A stretch of DNA of 15,485 nt, taken from positions 1 through 15,485 of the forward strand of contig DASZOC010000023.1 in assembly GCA_035550975.1 (NCBI GenBank), read 5' to 3'. This DNA is from DASZOC01 sp035550975 (GTDB taxonomy: Bacteria > Actinomycetota > CADDZG01 > WHSQ01). Shown here in pieces: positions 5,748 through 13,796 of this stretch. Numbering within the stretch: position 1 is the stretch's first letter; the number at the start of each line of letters is the position of its first letter. Both the position numbers and the translations under genes were made by a program. Below the pieces are notes generated by a model. It ran no database searches and was not told the origin of the DNA. It worked only from the letters and a program-made list of their open reading frames with translations.

Positions 5748-8015
5748 GTGAGCGACCGCTCGATGCCCCTGTCCTTGCGTGTCTACGTAGGCGGCCTCGC
5801 GGTGATCCTCGTGGCCGCTCTGGCCGCGGTCACGATCCAGGGTGAGTTCCCTTCTCCGCTGTGGGTGTGGGCGCTGTTCGCCGTGTTCCTGGCCCTCACC
5901 GAGTACGCGGACTTCAACTTCAACGACGAGCACGCACGGATCGGGTTGAGTGCGGCCGAAGCCGTCCTCGTCCCGATGCTCTTCGCCCTGTCTTTCGAGC
6001 AACTGGTGTGGGCCGCAACCATCGCGGTCGCTTTGAGGGAGATCCGCCGCATCGCATCTATCAAGGGCATCTTCAACATCGCCGAGTTCGGGTGTGCCGC
6101 CGCATCGGCCGGCCTCGTCTACCGTTTCCTCGGCGACGGCACCGGGGCCTTCACACCGCGCAACGCTCTCGCGGCCGCCGGAGCGGTCGTCAGCTTCTCC
6201 GTGCTCACGCATCTGTTCACCTCGGGCGCGATCGCCCTCGCGGAACGCCGTAGCTTCTTCGAGCTGTCGCGCGCTGCGACTCCCGCGACGTTCACCAGCG
6301 TCGCGGGATCAATCGTTCTTGGATGGGTGTTCGCGTCTGCGTATCTGGCGGCCCCCTGGACGATCGTGTTGCTTCCACTGATCATCGGCATCTTCTTTAT
6401 CGGGTACCGCGCGATGCTGAGTCAGAGCCGCGAGCGCGAGCGCGTCGAGCACGTGCATGCCGCGAGCCGCGCCCTCGCGGCCAGCCCCGGCCTCGAGTCC
6501 GCGGTTGCTGGGTTCCTGAAGGCGGTGCGCGAGGTTGCCTCGGCCTCCGAAGCGCGTGTGGTGCTCACCTCAAAGGGGCGGCCCCTTCCGGGAGGAGCCC
6601 ATCGCGTGTGGTCCGGGGTACGCATGGGCCAGGTGACGGCGAGCATGGAACCTCTCGAAGACGGCCCCATGGCTGACCTCTGCGCCGCGGTCGAGTCATC
6701 CTCCGGGCACCTACTCCTGACCGACGATGGCGCCGGCCCCCCGTCGCAGGTCCTGCGTGAGCTCGGCGCCTCGTCGCTCGTGTCTGTGCCGCTGCTCGCA
6801 GCGGAGAGGAACGCGGGTGTGGGCGGTTACCTGATGGTGATGAACCGCCTCGGCGCGGACGAGTTCGCGGATTCGGACGCGCACCTGCTCGCGGCGCTCG
6901 CAGACGAGCTCGTCGTCACGATCGACTCGCACCGGCTCTTCGAGGAGGTCTCCGAAGAGCGCGAGCGTTTCCGCCGCATCTTCCAGGGATCCGAGGACGG
7001 GATCTGTATGTTGGACTCCACCGGCGCGGTCCTGGCGTGGAACCCGGCGATGGAACGCATCACCGGCTACGCCGCGACCTCGGTGCTAGGTCACGTCTGG
7101 TCCGAGAAGGTCACGATCCGCGACGAGCACCAAAGCAGGGTCGAGAAGTTGGCCCTGGTCGAGCGGTCGTCGGACTCCGAGCTCGAGGTCGTGACGCGTG
7201 ACGGCCCTACCCGCTGGATCTCGGTGCTCGCTAGCTCGGTACGCGACCGGGGAGGGATGGCTTGGGTCGTGCTCGTGCGGGACGTCTCGGCGGAGCACGA
7301 GGTGGAAGCGGCGAAGTCGGATTTCCTGTCGACGATCTCGCACGAGCTGCGTACGCCGCTCACCTCTATCAAAGGCTCCTTGCAGGTGCTCGGGCGCGGC
7401 CTCGACGCGCTCCCGAACGACGTAGCGGACCAGATGATCTCCGTTACGTCGAGGGGAGCCGAACGGCTCGAGCGGCTGGTCATGAACTTGCTGGTCGTAT
7501 CGCAGCTCGACAGTGGGACGATGGCCGTCTTCCCCGACGAGGTTTCGTTGAATGACGTGGTGCTCGACCGCGTCGAGGCGCTCCTATTCGATCATCCGAC
7601 GAAGAGTGTGGACTTGCCGGACGAGCCGATCGTCGTGCGTGCCGACCGTGAACGGGTCGCTCACGTTCTCGAGCACCTCTTGGAGAACGCGCGCAAGTTC
7701 GGCGGCCCCCACGGGACCATCGTGGTGTCCGCGCGGCTCGACAGCGGCTACGCGAGGGTCTCTGTATCCGACGAGGGTCCGGGGATACCGGAAGCAGACC
7801 GGGAGCGGGTGTTCGAGCGGTTCGTCCGCCTCGGAAACATCCTTACGCGCGAGACGCAGGGGGCGGGCGTGGGCCTGTTCATCGCGAAACGTTCGGTCGA
7901 AGCGATGGGCGGCCATATCTCGGTCGACAGTGAGCCGGGGAAAGGATCGACCTTCACGATGATGCTCCCGCTGGCGAAGCCGATGGTGCTCAGCGCCGGT
8001 GCGGGCTCCGGCTAG
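5748..8015 (+). CDS. Membrane sensor histidine kinase (TM-GAF-PAS-HisKA-HATPase)
   Basis: Predicted inner-membrane sensor kinase of 755 residues that autophosphorylates on His and passes the phosphate to an unidentified regulator. Residues about 8-222 hold roughly six to seven hydrophobic segments forming a membrane sensor module I cannot name. Residues about 240-395 look GAF-like, and about 405-520 form a PAS domain (FQGSEDGICMLD, WNPAMERITGY). HisKA carries H532 in SHELRTPL. The ATPase domain has the N box with N647 (LLENARKFGG), DEGPGIP (675-681) and GAGVGL (705-710). All catalytic motifs are intact. The start is a GTG with no Shine-Dalgarno. No response regulator lies next to it on the same strand, so it is an orphan kinase. 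The nearest regulator is the HD-GYP protein about 1.8 kb away on the other strand. Confidence 0.93.
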   Translation: MSDRSMPLSLRVYVGGLAVILVAALAAVTIQGEFPSPLWVWALFAVFLALTEYADFNFNDEHARIGLSAAEAVLVPMLFALSFEQLVWAATIAVALREIRRIASIKGIFNIAEFGCAAASAGLVYRFLGDGTGAFTPRNALAAAGAVVSFSVLTHLFTSGAIALAERRSFFELSRAATPATFTSVAGSIVLGWVFASAYLAAPWTIVLLPLIIGIFFIGYRAMLSQSRERERVEHVHAASRALAASPGLESAVAGFLKAVREVASASEARVVLTSKGRPLPGGAHRVWSGVRMGQVTASMEPLEDGPMADLCAAVESSSGHLLLTDDGAGPPSQVLRELGASSLVSVPLLAAERNAGVGGYLMVMNRLGADEFADSDAHLLAALADELVVTIDSHRLFEEVSEERERFRRIFQGSEDGICMLDSTGAVLAWNPAMERITGYAATSVLGHVWSEKVTIRDEHQSRVEKLALVERSSDSELEVVTRDGPTRWISVLASSVRDRGGMAWVVLVRDVSAEHEVEAAKSDFLSTISHELRTPLTSIKGSLQVLGRGLDALPNDVADQMISVTSRGAERLERLVMNLLVVSQLDSGTMAVFPDEVSLNDVVLDRVEALLFDHPTKSVDLPDEPIVVRADRERVAHVLEHLLENARKFGGPHGTIVVSARLDSGYARVSVSDEGPGIPEADRERVFERFVRLGNILTRETQGAGVGLFIAKRSVEAMGGHISVDSEPGKGSTFTMMLPLAKPMVLSAGAGSG

Positions 8016-8057
8016 GTGCGATTCCGGCTCCTCCAGGGTTCGCTACTCGTCGATGCG

Positions 8058-8072
8058 GAGCGGTCCCCGCTC
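8058..8072. terminator. Short hairpin between convergent genes
   Basis: GAGCGG, TCC, CCGCTC gives a 6-bp stem with a 3-base loop in the 61-bp gap between the kinase and the convergent FG-GAP gene. It could act in both directions, but it has no T-run. Confidence 0.25.
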
Positions 8073-8076
8073 GGGC

Positions 8077-9600
8077 TCAGCGTCGGCGGGGGCAGGGGAG
8101 GCTACCGATCTCCACCTGCTGCGACTGACCTTGCACGACCGCAACGCAATCCCTTTCGCCGGTCGGCCACATGATGCGGACGTACGCGCTCGCCGCTCCG
8201 CCGATGCCGAGGTGGACGTGGCCGACCTCGTTCTGACTGCGGAACGCGACGCCGTCGTTGAGCTGACGGCGATAGCGGCGGTTCGGTGTGGTGACCGTGA
8301 TCGACGCTCCGAACCCCGACGGGTTCCAGCGCCGTCCCAGTAAGTCCACCGCGACCCAGTTGCGCGCCTCGGTTCGGTTCGCGAAGAGCTGGGTCTTGCC
8401 GCGCCACACCGCGTACTCGTAGTGGCCGTTGGTAACCAGCACGTCTTCGCGCCCGTCGCGGTCGTGGTCGGCGACCGTGACGCTGTCGCCGTTACCGACG
8501 CGCGGCCCCCGGAACGCCCTTCGGCGGAACGCGACGAAGCCGGGTCGCCGGTTGACCAGTAATAGGTCGGGCCGGTTCACGGCAGTATCCGTCGGAGTGA
8601 CTCCCGCGGCCCCGGTAACCACGAAGAGGTCGAGGTCCCCGTCGTTCTCGATATCGAGCCACGCGCTCGACCGCCCCTGCGCGATCGCGCGCGCATCCGC
8701 GATGCTGAAACCGCGGCTCGAGTTCCGCAGGATCAGCGACCGCTGCTCGTTGATGACGTGGAGATCCGGGTAGCCGTTGCCGTTGAAGTCGCCCCAGGTC
8801 GCGGCGTGCCAACTCCCGCTCGTGACATAACGGAGCGATACGCGCACGAACCGGCCCCCCCTGTTCTCGTAGGCGACCGTTGGCGCGTTGTACTGCATGA
8901 CCAACAGATCCGGATCGCCGTCGCGATCCCAGTCGGCCCACGACGACGAGATCGTGCGCAGGTTGTGTTCTACGCCGACGCTGCGCTTCACGAAGCTGCC
9001 GCGGCGATTGACGAACATGACGTTCGGTCGGCCCGCACGGGTCCAGTTACCGACGAACAGATCGAGATCGCCGTCGGAGTCATGGTCGATCCAGTTGACC
9101 GACCGGCCTCGCCCGTAGATGTCGCGGACGTCGTAGCGGCGGGCGAGGTCGCGCAGCCCAGAGTCCGTGCGGGTCAACAGCTGGTTCGGCCCCGCGCCCG
9201 TCCCGGCGTTGGCGCCTGCTGCGCAGTAGAGCTCGGGGCCGCCACTCCCCGTCGCTTCGCCCCACGCGCAGCTGTGGCGATCCACTTCGTCGTCCCCGTC
9301 GACGGAGGCGTAGCCGGGCGGCGACATGAAGTCGAGCCAGAGGCGCTTGTACGTGCCGCCGTCGTTCGCGTAGAACAGCGGCCACCCTCCATGGCGCCCG
9401 ATGAAGACGTCGGGGAACCCGTTGCGGTCGTGGTCGAACCACACATTGCTCCAGGTCCCGGTTCGACGACGCTCGAGCCCGACGGCGTCGGTGGCATCGC
9501 GCAGCCTCGGCGTGGGCGCCGCCACCGCGACCGCGTTCACCAGCAGCAGGAGGATGACCGCGGCCGCTACCGCGCCACGGGGCAAGGAGCTCGTTCGCAT
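8077..9600 (-). CDS. Secreted FG-GAP/VCBS repeat protein with UnbV/ASPIC domain (CRTAC1-like)
   Basis: Predicted exported beta-propeller protein of 507 residues from the ATG at 9600. I chose that start because a clear signal peptide follows it at once (Arg at residue 2, hydrophobic core at about 11-27, Ala-rich cleavage region near 28). The upstream in-frame TTG at 9660 would bury this signal. Calcium-binding FG-GAP loops of the D-x-D-x-[DN]-G-x-x-D type recur: DHDRNGFPD (about 56-64), DHDSDGDLD (172-180), DWDRDGDPD (223-231), DFNGNGYPD (271-279), DIENDGDLD (316-324) and DHDRDGRED (378-386). The last 100 residues (NWVAVDLLG, FGASITV, VGHVHLGIG, IMWPTG) match the UnbV/ASPIC domain. The family is found in extracellular adhesion or binding proteins; the ligand is unknown. 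Confidence 0.9.
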   Translation of the reverse strand: MRTSSLPRGAVAAAVILLLLVNAVAVAAPTPRLRDATDAVGLERRRTGTWSNVWFDHDRNGFPDVFIGRHGGWPLFYANDGGTYKRLWLDFMSPPGYASVDGDDEVDRHSCAWGEATGSGGPELYCAAGANAGTGAGPNQLLTRTDSGLRDLARRYDVRDIYGRGRSVNWIDHDSDGDLDLFVGNWTRAGRPNVMFVNRRGSFVKRSVGVEHNLRTISSSWADWDRDGDPDLLVMQYNAPTVAYENRGGRFVRVSLRYVTSGSWHAATWGDFNGNGYPDLHVINEQRSLILRNSSRGFSIADARAIAQGRSSAWLDIENDGDLDLFVVTGAAGVTPTDTAVNRPDLLLVNRRPGFVAFRRRAFRGPRVGNGDSVTVADHDRDGREDVLVTNGHYEYAVWRGKTQLFANRTEARNWVAVDLLGRRWNPSGFGASITVTTPNRRYRRQLNDGVAFRSQNEVGHVHLGIGGAASAYVRIMWPTGERDCVAVVQGQSQQVEIGSLPCPRRR

Positions 9601-9689
9601 GCTGGTTGTTTCTCTGTGCGACGACCGGACGCCTGCCCCCGACGAATTCCCGGGATTCAATCAAGTTTGGGGCCCTATTAGTTGAATGT

Positions 9690-9708
9690 CGCTCGAACCT
9701 TTCGAGCG
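9690..9708. repeat. Perfect inverted repeat between the HD-GYP and FG-GAP genes
   Basis: CGCTCGAA (9690-9697), CCT, TTCGAGCG (9701-9708) makes an 8-bp stem with a 3-base loop, 79 bp after the end of the response regulator gene and 90 bp before the FG-GAP start. It may be a terminator for the kinase-regulator unit or an operator for the FG-GAP gene. It does not match the usual LexA spacing. The rest of 9601-9786 holds nothing else that I can identify. Confidence 0.45.
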
Positions 9709-9786
9709 CACTAGGAGTCACGCGGTTGTAATTCAAGCCGTGGCCGTACGTACGTCTCTGCGCCTATTGCTGCTCTCGATCCAGCC

Positions 9787-10902
9787 TCAGCTGGCTAACT
9801 CGTCTTCGTGCGCGTTCTTCATCTCGATCACGTCATCCATCGCATCGAGGAAGACGTCCAGTAGGTCCGGGTCGAGGTGCGTCCCGCGGCCCTCGCGCAT
9901 CATTCGCCACACCTCTGGGAGAGGGAAAGCCCGCCGATACACCCGGTGCGTCGACAGCGCGTCGAAGACGTCGGCTATAGCAGCGATCCGACCGACGAGC
10001 GGGATGTCGTCCCCACGAAGCCGGCGTGGGTAGCCGGTCCCGTCGAGACGCTCGTGGTGGGTGTAAGCGATCTCGGCCGCAAGCTGCAGGACGGGTGATT
10101 CAGATCCGTGGAGGATCCGCCACCCGTCCTCCGGGTGGCGCTGCATGATCAATCGCTCCTCGTCGGTCAGCGACGTCGGTTTGAGCAAGATCGCGTCCGG
10201 CGTCGCGATCTTGCCGACGTCGTGCATCTGGCTGGCAACACGAATGTCGCGCGTCGTCGCATAGTCAAACCCCGCGCGCTCGGCGAGGAAGCTGCAGTAA
10301 TGGCTCATCCGGACGATGTGCTTCGCGGTCTCGTCGTCGCGGAACTCTGCCGCGATCGACAGACGCCTGACCGTCTCTTCCTGCGAGAGCTTCAGCAGGT
10401 TCTCCGCCTGCTCGAGCCGTGTGACGCTCGACCACAGCTCTGCGGTCCGCTCCTTCACCCGGTCCTCGAGCAATTCGTTGTGGGACTGAAGCTTCAGCTG
10501 CAGGAACCGCGTCTGCAAAAGGTTCTTGATGCGCAAGATGACCTCCGTGGCGTCGAACGGCTTGACGAGGAAGTCATTCGCTCCGCTCGCCAGTGCCTTT
10601 CTCTTGGAGGCGACGGTGGCGTCTGCCGTCAGCACGAGGATGGGCATGGTCGCCGTTTGCGGTAGCTCCCGAACCGACCCCATCACCTCGAATCCGTCAA
10701 CGTGAGGCATCTGGAGGTCGAGCAAAAGGATGTCTGGCTCGAACGAGGTCACGAGCGCGGTCGTCTCCCTCGGATCGATAGTGCTCGTGACCTCTTCGAA
10801 TCCCCACGTCTTCAGGATTTTTTCCAGCAGGACGACGTTTGTTCGTTGATCGTCGACGATCAGGATCTTCGCATCCGTCAGATCTCCTAGCTCGACGATC
10901 AT
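9787..10902 (-). CDS. Response regulator with HD-GYP domain (c-di-GMP phosphodiesterase)
   Basis: Predicted two-component output protein of 371 residues that hydrolyses the second messenger c-di-GMP. The receiver domain (about 11-130) has the acidic pair D17/D18, phosphoacceptor D62 (LLLDLQMP), T92 and K114 (FLVKPFD). A coiled linker (about 135-180) leads to the HD-GYP domain. That domain has H195, H227-D228 (MHDVGKI), H282-H283 in HHERLDGTGYP (282-292) and D311 (IADVFDAL), so the metal-binding and GYP signatures are complete. Its ATG overlaps the TGA of the upstream hybrid kinase in an ATGA (10902-10899), so the two are translationally coupled and very likely work together. The enzyme class is clear; the process it controls is not. 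Confidence 0.94.
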   Translation of the reverse strand: MIVELGDLTDAKILIVDDQRTNVVLLEKILKTWGFEEVTSTIDPRETTALVTSFEPDILLLDLQMPHVDGFEVMGSVRELPQTATMPILVLTADATVASKRKALASGANDFLVKPFDATEVILRIKNLLQTRFLQLKLQSHNELLEDRVKERTAELWSSVTRLEQAENLLKLSQEETVRRLSIAAEFRDDETAKHIVRMSHYCSFLAERAGFDYATTRDIRVASQMHDVGKIATPDAILLKPTSLTDEERLIMQRHPEDGWRILHGSESPVLQLAAEIAYTHHERLDGTGYPRRLRGDDIPLVGRIAAIADVFDALSTHRVYRRAFPLPEVWRMMREGRGTHLDPDLLDVFLDAMDDVIEMKNAHEDELAS

Positions 10903-13073
10903 GCTGCGCCTTTGGCGAGGGTGGCGTCGACGAGACGCAGGAAGTGCGAGACGTCCAGCGGCTTCGTCAGGTAGTCGCGGGCTCCCGCCGATAGCAGCCG
11001 TTCCACCTGGCGAGGGGTCGCGTCGGCGCTCAACATCACGACTGGTATTGCCGAGGTGCGGAAGTCGTCCCTGAGCACGGCGAGGACCTCGCTGCCGTCG
11101 AGGTCCGGGAGGTTCACGTCCAAGACGATGAGGTCGGGACGAAGCTCACGAGCGATCTTGATCCCGCTGGAGCCGGTCGCCGCCGAGACGAGCTGGACTG
11201 TCGGCCGGTGAGCGAGAATCCGTCGGACGAGGGCGACGTTCGAAACGTTGTCCTCGACGTGGAGCACGACCGGCGACTTGCGGAGCGGCGTGACCTCGCG
11301 CGTCTCCGGCAGCGTCGCGGCGGCCACCGGATCTTCCGCTCGCGCCAGCGAGATGGAGAACGTGCTCCCGCGTTCAACCTCGCTGTGCACAGTCAGCGTG
11401 GCGTCCATCGCCTCCGTCAGACGCTTGCTCAACGCGAGACCCAATCCTGTGCCCTCGATATCGCTCGACTCCGCACCCAACCGATTGAACGGGGTGAATA
11501 GATTCTCTTGCTGATCGGGGGACAGCCCCCGGCCGTCGTCGATCACGTCGATCCGGATGACGTCGTCGACCGACGCGCACCTGACCTCCACCGATCCCCC
11601 TGGGCCGTTGTACTTGATCCCGTTGGAGAGCAGGTTGAGAACCACTTGCTTGAGGCGCTGACGGTCCGCCCTCACGTATGCGTCGCGCAGGGTCGTCGGC
11701 ACCTTCGTGCGGAGGTTTACTCCCGCCTCATCCGCGAGTGGGCGAACGAGCGAAACGGTTTCTCCGATGAGCTCCTCGAGCGCAACGCTCTCTAGCGACA
11801 GCGACATCGTTCCGGCATCGATACGAGCGATGTCTAAGACCTCGTTGATGAGGTCGAGTAGGTGATGACCGCCTGAGACGATGTAGCGCGCGTTCTCTTT
11901 CTGCTCCGCATCGAGCTCGTCCATCTCCAGGAGCTGCGCGAACCCGAGGATCGCGTTCAGCGGCGTGCGCAGTTCGTGACTCATCCGCGACAGGAATTCG
12001 CTCTTGGCCTGGTTCGCCCGCTCGGCGACCTTCATCGCAGCTCGAACGGCAGCTTCGCTGTGCTTGAGGCGGTCGTTGGCCGCTTCTACGTCCTGACGGC
12101 GCGCCTCGGCCTCGCGGGAGAGGCCGGCCATCCTCAGGAACGTCAGGACGATCAACAGGATCGCGCACCCCGAGATGAAGCCCACTGGGACTTCGATATT
12201 CAGGAAATAGGCGACGACATTCGTGATCGAGGGGATGAGGGCAGCCCCGGCGAGGATCGGGATCCGGATCCGGTTCGGCGTCTCGAGCTGCAGCTCTGAT
12301 GGCGGCTCGGTCAACCGGACCATCGACGGATGCAGCGCGGCAGCGCCGAGCAGGATCCAAGCAGCGAACCACCCAACGAAGTACCAGCTTCCGTACTCGT
12401 AGGTGCCGTTGAGCAGCGTCAGGGAATACGGCGTGTCGGCGACGAGTTGCGCCACGATCGCCGCGGTAACGAGCCAGAACGCCGGAACACGTCCGCCGGC
12501 AGTGAGCGCGAGCAGGACTGCGCCCCCCAGCAAGAGCATGTCCAGCATCGGATAGGTGACCGACACCGCGCGGTAGATCACCGACCCCTCGGGGCTCTGG
12601 AGGTAGGGGTGGATCAGGAACACGTACGAGAGCACACCGACGCCGACGACGATGATCGCGGCGTCGAACCATCCCGCGACCCGACCCCCACCGTTCCGCG
12701 CGTGAACCAGCCGCCAGATTCCCGCCAATAGAAGGCCATAGGCCACGAAGTACAGCGCGTCCGCGGACGACGGGAACGCGTCGGTCGTCTGCCAGATGAC
12801 GTCCGCTACGGTGTAGATAGCGAGCCCGAGCGCTATCAGGTGCCACGGCGCTTTGTCATTCGGGCGATGGATCGAGACTCCGACGACTACCGCAACCGCC
12901 GCAGAAAGATTTGCGACCGTGTAAACGACCGCCTGTCCGACGCCACCGCGAGGCAACAGGAAGAAGACACCTGTCGCGACTGCCCCGGCGAGCGCGTAGA
13001 GCGCCGACATCGCCGGGCGACCAGCCGGATCCCGCAGCGACCACCCGTTCCCGGACAACGCCAAATGAACCAT
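10899..13073 (-). CDS. Membrane hybrid histidine kinase with C-terminal receiver
   Basis: Predicted sensor kinase of 724 residues. Residues about 23-315 contain around nine to ten hydrophobic helices with a PSSADALYFVAYG motif (101-113), resembling a membrane module that I associate with actinobacterial GGDEF/EAL proteins (from memory). A coiled segment (about 318-360) leads to HisKA with H366 (MSHELRTPLN). The ATPase has N484 (LLSNGIKYN), DDGRGLS (512-518) and GTGLGLAL (541-548). The receiver has D608 (HVEDN), D652 (LDVNLPD) and K704 (YLTKPLD). Phosphate probably flows within the protein and on to the coupled HD-GYP regulator; no Hpt domain is seen. GAGAGGAG sits right against the ATG at 13073, so translation may really start at the TTG at codon 4, which has better spacing. 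Confidence 0.94.
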   Translation of the reverse strand: MVHLALSGNGWSLRDPAGRPAMSALYALAGAVATGVFFLLPRGGVGQAVVYTVANLSAAVAVVVGVSIHRPNDKAPWHLIALGLAIYTVADVIWQTTDAFPSSADALYFVAYGLLLAGIWRLVHARNGGGRVAGWFDAAIIVVGVGVLSYVFLIHPYLQSPEGSVIYRAVSVTYPMLDMLLLGGAVLLALTAGGRVPAFWLVTAAIVAQLVADTPYSLTLLNGTYEYGSWYFVGWFAAWILLGAAALHPSMVRLTEPPSELQLETPNRIRIPILAGAALIPSITNVVAYFLNIEVPVGFISGCAILLIVLTFLRMAGLSREAEARRQDVEAANDRLKHSEAAVRAAMKVAERANQAKSEFLSRMSHELRTPLNAILGFAQLLEMDELDAEQKENARYIVSGGHHLLDLINEVLDIARIDAGTMSLSLESVALEELIGETVSLVRPLADEAGVNLRTKVPTTLRDAYVRADRQRLKQVVLNLLSNGIKYNGPGGSVEVRCASVDDVIRIDVIDDGRGLSPDQQENLFTPFNRLGAESSDIEGTGLGLALSKRLTEAMDATLTVHSEVERGSTFSISLARAEDPVAAATLPETREVTPLRKSPVVLHVEDNVSNVALVRRILAHRPTVQLVSAATGSSGIKIARELRPDLIVLDVNLPDLDGSEVLAVLRDDFRTSAIPVVMLSADATPRQVERLLSAGARDYLTKPLDVSHFLRLVDATLAKGAA

Positions 13074-13095
13074 CTCCTCTCGAAAGGGACAGCGC

Positions 13096-13101
13096 GATAT
13101 A
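13096..13101 (-). promoter_or_regulatory. Candidate -10 box of the hybrid kinase/HD-GYP unit
   Basis: TATATC on the minus strand lies 22 bases before the ATG at 13073, in a local AT-rich patch, and is preceded by TTTTG. No clear -35 was found. Confidence 0.3.
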
Positions 13102-13387
13102 CAAAACTCGCGACTGATTCGGTGGTGATGCCCGTCCTGGATTGGCTGAAACCAAAAATCGCCAGACGACCGCTACGAGAAGCCGCGGAAGCGACCGCAT
13201 GCTTCGATCGCGAGATCGACTCGGTGGTTCTACCTTCGGCTTCCGAGCAAACGATCGGGCATCTACCGGCTCGACTGCTCATATCGCTGAGATTTCGGAG
13301 TTCCCGACCGCCTTCGGCGCGACCGCGCTACGTACGATCCCTGAGGAAGATGGGCCGAACCCAGCATGTTCTATCCTGGTGCGGGTC
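13102..13387. other. Intergenic region without a supportable gene
   Basis: The gap from 13074 to 13454 is about 380 bp. Apart from promoter candidates at its two ends, I see only a small dyad, TCGATC-GCGA-GATCGA (13204-13219). Open frames across it lack family resemblance and run into tRNA genes. Confidence 0.5.
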
Positions 13388-13416
13388 TTGCCCCGGCGAG
13401 GTGCTGTGCTTACGCT
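13388..13416 (+). promoter_or_regulatory. Candidate promoter of the tRNA-Thr/tRNA-Met cluster
   Basis: TTGCCC (13388-13393) and TACGCT (13411-13416) are separated by exactly 17 bases, a good housekeeping-type layout, and lie about 39 bases before tRNA-Thr. Both hexamers are only partial matches to consensus. Confidence 0.4.
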
Positions 13417-13454
13417 CGCAGCCTTAGGCGGTGGCAGAACCGCAGGTTCACCCG

Positions 13455-13527
13455 GCCCCCTTAGCTCAGTCGGCAGAGCGTCTCCATGGTAAGGAGAAGG
13501 TCCACGGTTCGATTCCGTGAGGGGGCT
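13455..13527 (+). tRNA. tRNA-Thr (anticodon GGT)
   Basis: The acceptor stem GCCCCCT (13455-13461) pairs with AGGGGGC (13520-13526). The D arm contains GCTCAGTCGGCAGAGC. The anticodon stem TCTCC/GGAGA holds the loop ATGGTAA, with anticodon GGT at 13488-13490. The T arm is CACGG-TTCGATT-CCGTG. Discriminator T13527 is followed by CCG, so CCA is not encoded and must be added after transcription. Confidence 0.95.
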
Positions 13528-13557
13528 CCGCAAGACCCGGAAGTGTTCTGTGGGCAA

Positions 13558-13583
13558 TGATTTTCGGTTTCCGAAAATAGATG
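13558..13583. promoter_or_regulatory. Palindromic element, copy 2 (between tRNA-Thr and tRNA-Met)
   Basis: ATTTTCGG (13560-13567), TTT, CCGAAAAT (13571-13578) is a perfect 8-bp inverted repeat. The minus-strand 13-mer at 13583-13571 equals 1109-1121 near tRNA-Tyr. Without a T-run, and lying between two tRNAs of one apparent cluster, it may be an operator or dispersed repeat rather than a terminator. Confidence 0.45.
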
Positions 13584-13647
13584 CGACGAGAACGATCGGG
13601 TGCATCGAAATCGACGAGCCGGGCGTAGTCTCGGCGCTCGAGACCCT

Positions 13648-13719
13648 GGCGGCGTAGCTCAGGGGCAGAGCAAGCGGCTCATAATCGCTGAGTCGGTGGT
13701 TCGAGTCCACCCGCCGCTA
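13648..13719 (+). tRNA. tRNA-Met (anticodon CAT)
   Basis: The acceptor stem GGCGGCG (13648-13654) pairs with CGCCGCT (13712-13718), with G-T at the outer pair. The anticodon stem AGCGG/TCGCT holds CTCATAA, with CAT at 13680-13682. The T arm is GGTGG-TTCGAGT-CCACC. The anticodon stem lacks the three G-C pairs of initiator tRNA, so this is an elongator. A tRNA-Ile2, whose CAT is modified to lysidine, cannot be fully excluded. The D loop is short (7 bases) and CCA is not encoded. Confidence 0.9.
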
Positions 13720-13727
13720 CCGATCGG

Positions 13728-13761
13728 GCCCTTTCCGGCGCTTGATGCGCTCGGAAAGGGC
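13728..13761 (+). terminator. Hairpin after the tRNA cluster
   Basis: GCCCTTTCCG (13728-13737) pairs with CGGAAAGGGC (13752-13761). An inner GCGC/GCGC stem around TTGAT, with one bulged T, extends it. It lies 9 bp after tRNA-Met and probably ends the tRNA transcript. Confidence 0.8.
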
Positions 13762-13796
13762 TCAACTCGGACGCACGGGCGTCCGATGCATAAGAG

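Noticed and set aside
8758..9681. Long plus-strand frame opposite the FG-GAP gene
   Set aside because: The minus strand has a signal peptide, six calcium-loop motifs and a UnbV domain; the plus frame has no motif and is a GC-rich shadow.
9690..9708. LexA-type SOS box
   Set aside because: The arms are separated by three bases and lack the GAAC-N4-GTTC spacing.
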